From Vicinamibacterales bacterium (lineage in GTDB: Bacteria > Acidobacteriota > Vicinamibacteria > Vicinamibacterales > JAMQPK01): 64,000 nucleotides of DNA. The notes beneath the pieces are model-generated. The model worked only from the letters and a program-made list of their open reading frames with translations, searched no databases and was not told where the DNA came from. The DNA is taken from positions 1 to 64,000 of the forward strand of contig JAMQPK010000231.1 of the NCBI GenBank assembly GCA_023717525.1, in the 5' to 3' direction. This document shows positions 59,906-64,000 of this stretch, piece by piece. The first letter of the stretch is position 1; each line of letters starts with the position of its first letter. The position numbers were made by a program, and so were the translations under genes.

Positions 59906-60268
59906 CTAGCGTCCGCGGGTTAGACGAATCAGTCCGCTTAGAGGTGAGGCGACCTGCCTTACCTCTAGTTCAAACTTCCCGTAAGCGTCGTCGCCTAAGT
60001 AGCCAAGTCTCCTGGCCGCGTGCAAGCAATACCCGACCTCTGCAAGGGAAGACCACGACGTACTCAGAAACTGCAAACGCTCGCCGCGGTACTCCCTCGC
60101 AAATCCTTCAACGATGTTCGCCGGTACCGAGTACGCCGCGCGCCTGATTTGGCTGCCCAGTTCGAATCGCTCGTAGTTCGGGAACGACTGGCGCACCAGT
60201 TGGTGAACGTGAATATACAAGTCGTCGGCACGCTGCCACGCCACAAGGTTGTGATGCCTTAGCGGCAT
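59906..60268 (-). CDS. Four-helix-bundle protein, S23 / 23S rRNA-intervening-sequence-protein family (Avd-like fold)
   Basis: HHNLVAWQRADDLYIHVHQLVRQSFPNYERFELGSQIRRAAYSVPANIVEGFAREYRGERLQFLSTSWSSLAEVGYCLHAARRLGYL. Confidence 0.9.
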   Translation of the reverse strand: MPLRHHNLVAWQRADDLYIHVHQLVRQSFPNYERFELGSQIRRAAYSVPANIVEGFAREYRGERLQFLSTSWSSLAEVGYCLHAARRLGYLGDDAYGKFELEVRQVASPLSGLIRLTRGR

Positions 60269-60308
60269 CCTTCGGCTTGTGCACATTGCGTGCCGGTACC
60301 CGCCCGAC

Positions 60309-60406
60309 GCCACCCACGTTCTCCCACGTGCCCCACGCTCTCCCACGCAACCACGCTCTCCCACGCCACCCACGTTGTCCCACGTCGCCCACGTTTTCCC
60401 ACGTAT
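60309..60406. repeat. Locus K: decamer repeats in one orientation (CCCACGTTCT), distal flank of the four-helix-bundle gene
   Basis: CCACCCACGTTCTCCCACGTGCCCCACGCTCTCCCACGCAACCACGCTCTCCCACGCCACCCACGTTGTCCCACGTCGCCCACGTTTTCCCACG. Confidence 0.85.
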
Positions 60407-60433
60407 CCCCCATTGAAGTACCATTGTCCGCCC

Positions 60434-63031
60434 ATGTCTCACGCCGACAAGTTCGTTGTACCCGATAAGCCTGCGCTCGAGGGACTCGAGACAAAATGGC
60501 AGCAGAAGTGGAGTGCCGACGGCACTTACACGTTCGACCGCTCGAAGAAACGCGACGAGGTGTACTCCATCGACACACCGCCGCCGACCGTCAGCGGCTC
60601 GCTGCACATCGGCCACGTGTTTTCCTATACGCACACCGATGTCATCGCGCGATTCCAGCGCATGCGGGGGCGGGAAGTCTTCTATCCCATGGGATGGGAC
60701 GACAATGGCCTGCCGACCGAGCGGCGCGTCCAGAACTACTACGGCGTGCGCTGCGATCCGTCGTTGCCGTACGATGCCGCGTTTCAACCGCCGCCGCAAG
60801 CACCCAAGCAACCCATCTCGGTGTCGCGCCCGAACTTCGTCGAACTCTGCCTGCGCCTGACGCGGGAAGACGAGAAAGCGTTCGAGCACCTGTGGCGGTA
60901 TCTAGGCCTTTCGGTCGATTGGGCGATGACGTACGCCACAATCGACAAACGATCGCAGCGCGTGGCGCAAGCCGGATTTCTCCGCCTGTTGAAGAAGAAT
61001 CTCGCGTATCAACTCGAGGCGCCCACGCTGTGGGATGTGGACTTTCGCACGGCGGTTGCGCAGGCGGAACTCGAAGATCGCGAACGGGAAGGGGCGTATC
61101 ACCGGCTGCGATTCGAGCGGGCCGACCCTGACTCTGGCGACGCCGTCGAGATCGAAACGACGCGTCCAGAGTTGCTGCCGGCGTGCGTGGCGCTCGTCGC
61201 CCATCCCAGTGATGAGCGGTACAAGGCGCTTTTCGGAAAGGATGTGCTGACGCCGCTCTTTCGCTCGCGCGTCCCCGTGCGCGCGCACGAGCTGGCCGAT
61301 CCGGAGAAGGGCAGCGGCATCGCGATGATCTGCACGTTCGGCGATATCACCGACGTGACGTGGTGGCGTGAGCTGTCGTTGCCGGTTCGCGCGGTGATTC
61401 AGCCGAACGGCACGTTGAAGCCGATCACCTGGGGCGGGCAGGGATGGCAGTCGCAGGACGTCGCGGCCGCGCAGGTGTCATACAACGAACTCGCCGGACA
61501 ATCGATCAACAAGGCCAGAACCCGTATCGTCGAGCTGCTGCGAGAGCAGGGATCGCTTGTCGGCGAGCCTCGCCCGATCGTGCACAACGTCAAGTTTTTC
61601 GAAAAAGGGGATCGCCCGCTCGAAATCATCACCAGCCGCCAGTGGTTCATCAAGACGATCGAATCCCGGTCCGCGCTGATTGAACGGGGCCGCCAGCTCC
61701 AGTGGCATCCGGAATACATGAAGGTGCGGTACGAGAATTGGGTGAACGGCTTGAACGGCGACTGGTGCATCAGCCGGCAGCGGTTCTTCGGTGTGCCCTT
61801 TCCGGTATGGTACCCAGTCGCGAAGGATGGGACGGTCGAGTATTCGCGCCCGATCGTGCCGGACGAGGCGCGATTGCCGATCGATCCATCGGTCGATGTG
61901 CCGGAAGGATTCACGTCGCAGCAGCGCGGTCAGCCCGGCGGATTCGCCGGCGACCCTGACATCATGGACACATGGGCGACCTCGTCAATGACGCCGCAGA
62001 TCGCCGGCGGATGGTGCGAAGACCCGGATCTCCTGCAGCGCGTGTTTCCGATGGACCTTCGGCCGCAGGCGCACGACATCATTCGCACGTGGCTGTTTGC
62101 AACGGTCTTGCGAGCCCATCTCGAGCACGGCAGCCTGCCGTGGCACCACGCGGCGATCTCCGGATTCGTCACCGACCCCGATCGCAAGAAGATGTCGAAG
62201 TCGAAAGGGAACGTTGTAACGCCGTTTGCGCTGCTCGAAGAACACGGCTCGGACGGCGTGCGCTACTGGGCGGCCAGCGGGCGTCCAGGCGGCGATACGG
62301 TCTTCGATCCGGGACAGATGCGTGTAGGGCGGCGGCTCGCGATCAAGCTGCTGAACGCGTCGAGGTTCGTGCTTGCGAAGCCGGAACCGCTGGGGCCTGT
62401 CACCGAGCTCGCCGATCGGGGCATGCTGACCCGGTTGGCGGACGTGGTGGATGCGGCAACGGTGTCGCTGGAGGCGTACGACTACACGCCGGCGATGGAA
62501 AAGTCCGAAAGCTTCTTCTGGTTTTTCTGCGACGACTATCTCGAACTGGTGAAGGCGAGGCGTTACGGCGATCACGGAGAGCCTGCCGCGGCGTCGGCGA
62601 ACAGCGCGATGCTGCTGGCGCTGTCGTCGCTGCTCCGGTTGTTCGCGCCGTTCCTGCCCTTCGTCACGGAGGAAATCTGGTCGTGGTGGAAAAGTGGTTC
62701 GGTGCACCGGGCGACATGGCCGACGGCGCAGGAACTGCTCGTGCCGATCGGCGGCGCGGACCCGCGAGCCGCCGACGCCCTGACGGAGGGATGCCGTGTG
62801 CTTGGCGAAGTGCGCAAGCGGAAGTCGGAGGAGAAGAAGCCGCTCCGCACGCCGGTTGTGTCGGCCACGATTCGCGCGCCGCAGCACAATCTCGATCTAC
62901 TCGATCAGGTATGGACTGACGTCAGCGCGTCGGGTGTGTTTCAAGCCCTTCCCAGGAAGGAAGCGTCCGACGTCTTCGAGAGTGTCTACGTGCTCGGCGA
63001 GCCCGAAGCGAAACCGGGGCCTGCTGCGTGA
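60434..63031 (+). CDS. valS: Valyl-tRNA synthetase
   Basis: PPPTVSGSLHIGHVFSYTHTD; KKMSKSKGNVVTPF; start trimmed to MSHADKFVVPDKPALEGLE. Confidence 0.96.
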   Translation: MSHADKFVVPDKPALEGLETKWQQKWSADGTYTFDRSKKRDEVYSIDTPPPTVSGSLHIGHVFSYTHTDVIARFQRMRGREVFYPMGWDDNGLPTERRVQNYYGVRCDPSLPYDAAFQPPPQAPKQPISVSRPNFVELCLRLTREDEKAFEHLWRYLGLSVDWAMTYATIDKRSQRVAQAGFLRLLKKNLAYQLEAPTLWDVDFRTAVAQAELEDREREGAYHRLRFERADPDSGDAVEIETTRPELLPACVALVAHPSDERYKALFGKDVLTPLFRSRVPVRAHELADPEKGSGIAMICTFGDITDVTWWRELSLPVRAVIQPNGTLKPITWGGQGWQSQDVAAAQVSYNELAGQSINKARTRIVELLREQGSLVGEPRPIVHNVKFFEKGDRPLEIITSRQWFIKTIESRSALIERGRQLQWHPEYMKVRYENWVNGLNGDWCISRQRFFGVPFPVWYPVAKDGTVEYSRPIVPDEARLPIDPSVDVPEGFTSQQRGQPGGFAGDPDIMDTWATSSMTPQIAGGWCEDPDLLQRVFPMDLRPQAHDIIRTWLFATVLRAHLEHGSLPWHHAAISGFVTDPDRKKMSKSKGNVVTPFALLEEHGSDGVRYWAASGRPGGDTVFDPGQMRVGRRLAIKLLNASRFVLAKPEPLGPVTELADRGMLTRLADVVDAATVSLEAYDYTPAMEKSESFFWFFCDDYLELVKARRYGDHGEPAAASANSAMLLALSSLLRLFAPFLPFVTEEIWSWWKSGSVHRATWPTAQELLVPIGGADPRAADALTEGCRVLGEVRKRKSEEKKPLRTPVVSATIRAPQHNLDLLDQVWTDVSASGVFQALPRKEASDVFESVYVLGEPEAKPGPAA

Positions 63032-63882
63032 CCGCAGCGCCGTTTGCGCCGCTGGATCCTGAATCCTACCGCGATCTGGTGAGGCGCGCGCTCGAAGAAG
63101 ATCTCGGGAGCGGCGACATCACGACCAATGCCCTGGTTTCCGAGAACGATCGGGCGGTTGGCGTCTTTCTCGCGAAGTCGAGGTGTGTGATCGCAGGCCT
63201 TGATGTGGCCTCCGAAGCGTTCAGGCAGATGGATCCCGGTGCACGGGCGGCCTGGCAGTTTCGCGATGGTGATGAGTGCCCCGAGGGCACAGTCCTTGGG
63301 CGGATTGAAGGCCAAGCGCGAGCCCTGCTCTCGGCCGAGCGTACGGCGCTGAACTTTCTGCAGCATCTCTGCGGCATCGCGACGCTCACGCGCCGTTTCG
63401 TGGTGGCCGCCGGCGGTGCGATCACCGTTCTGGACACCCGCAAGACTACGCCGACCTTCCGCCGGCTTGAGAAGTACGCCGTGCGGGCGGGAGGAGCGAC
63501 CAATCACCGCATGGCACTCGATGACGGCGTGCTGATCAAGGACAACCACATCCGCGTCGCGGGCGGCATCCGCGCGGCCGTCACGCGGCTGCGCGCTCAC
63601 GGCGCGAAGCCGGCCGTCGAGGTCGAAGTCGAAACACTCGAGCAGGCCGACGAAGCTCTCGACGCACAGGCTGAGATTCTGCTGCTCGACAACATGACTC
63701 TCGACGAGATTCGCGAGGCCGTGCGCCGGAGCCGCGGACGAGCAAGGACCGAAATCTCCGGTGGCGTTACCGAGGATCGCATTCCCGAGCTGGCCGCAAC
63801 CGGCGCAGACTACGTTTCCAGCGGCGCCCTGACGCATTCTGCGCCTGCGGCCGACATCAGCTTTGAAATCGAACCGGCCTAA
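63028..63882 (+). CDS. nadC: Nicotinate-nucleotide pyrophosphorylase (carboxylating)
   Basis: EEDLGSGDITTNALVSENDRAVG; LDTRKTTPTFRRLEKYAVRAGGATNHRMALDDGVLIKDNHI. Confidence 0.96.
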   Translation: MTAAPFAPLDPESYRDLVRRALEEDLGSGDITTNALVSENDRAVGVFLAKSRCVIAGLDVASEAFRQMDPGARAAWQFRDGDECPEGTVLGRIEGQARALLSAERTALNFLQHLCGIATLTRRFVVAAGGAITVLDTRKTTPTFRRLEKYAVRAGGATNHRMALDDGVLIKDNHIRVAGGIRAAVTRLRAHGAKPAVEVEVETLEQADEALDAQAEILLLDNMTLDEIREAVRRSRGRARTEISGGVTEDRIPELAATGADYVSSGALTHSAPAADISFEIEPA

Positions 63883-63883
63883 T

Positions 63884-64000
63884 CCCCTTCGCGATAGGGC
63901 AGATGCACCGGCTGATGTGCAGCGCGAAATCCTGCGCGCAGCCGGCGGCCTCGACGTGTTTGGCCGGCGGATTCACTGGCTCGAAACCACGACTTCGACG
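63884..64000 (+). CDS. birA: Probable biotin--[acetyl-CoA-carboxylase] ligase N-terminus (3'-truncated by window edge; start uncertain)
   Basis: Hand translation NPLRDRADAPADVQREILRAAGGLDVFGRRIHWLETTTST resembles the BirA N-terminal GxxxxxETxxSTN motif; follows nadC. Confidence 0.45.

Noticed and set aside
59906-60268. Diversity-generating retroelement accessory (Avd)
   Set aside because: The fold family is shared, but no reverse transcriptase, template repeat or variable target was seen in the window; S23/IVP assignment is better supported.
60309-60406. CRISPR array
   Set aside because: Units are 7-10 nt, contiguous and degenerate with no spacers, and no cas genes are present.
59807-60410. 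REP/RAYT (REPIN) system
   Set aside because: No Y1 HUH tyrosine transposase is encoded in the window; the only ORF inside the repeats is an S23-type four-helix bundle. Used only as an analogy.

Overview
This 64 kb, high-GC window is a mostly housekeeping chromosomal segment from an Acidobacteria-like (Vicinamibacteria-type) bacterium; the taxonomic call is inferred from gene content. I recognise about 60 coding genes and one tRNA-Thr(CGT). They include amtB/PII, cysD-cysNC, uvrA, mpg, efp, tdk, Ku, uvrC, trpS-scpA-scpB-rluB-cmk-rpsA-HU-HIT, split methylmalonyl-CoA mutase subunits, valS and nadC. No CRISPR array, prophage or classical transposase was seen. The main unexplained signal is between the genes. 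At least 17 short intergenic loci consist of degenerate tandem heptamers (some octamers or decamers), each locus with its own motif. Many are arranged as tandem units on one arm and reverse-complement units on the other, so the transcript would fold into a long hairpin. Most begin at or within a few nt of a stop codon, and several end exactly at the next start codon. One pair of decamer-repeat loci flanks a four-helix-bundle (S23 / 23S rRNA intervening-sequence-protein-like) gene, which suggests an IVS-like element and possibly a driver for the non-coding copies. Other notable items are a 2280-aa TamB-TamA(BamA) fusion in one ORF, an in-frame TAG inside scpB, an apparent +1 frameshift at the start of the methylmalonyl-CoA mutase large subunit, and a remnant C-terminus of a TonB-dependent receptor. 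All family calls were made by eye from protein motifs; no database search was run.
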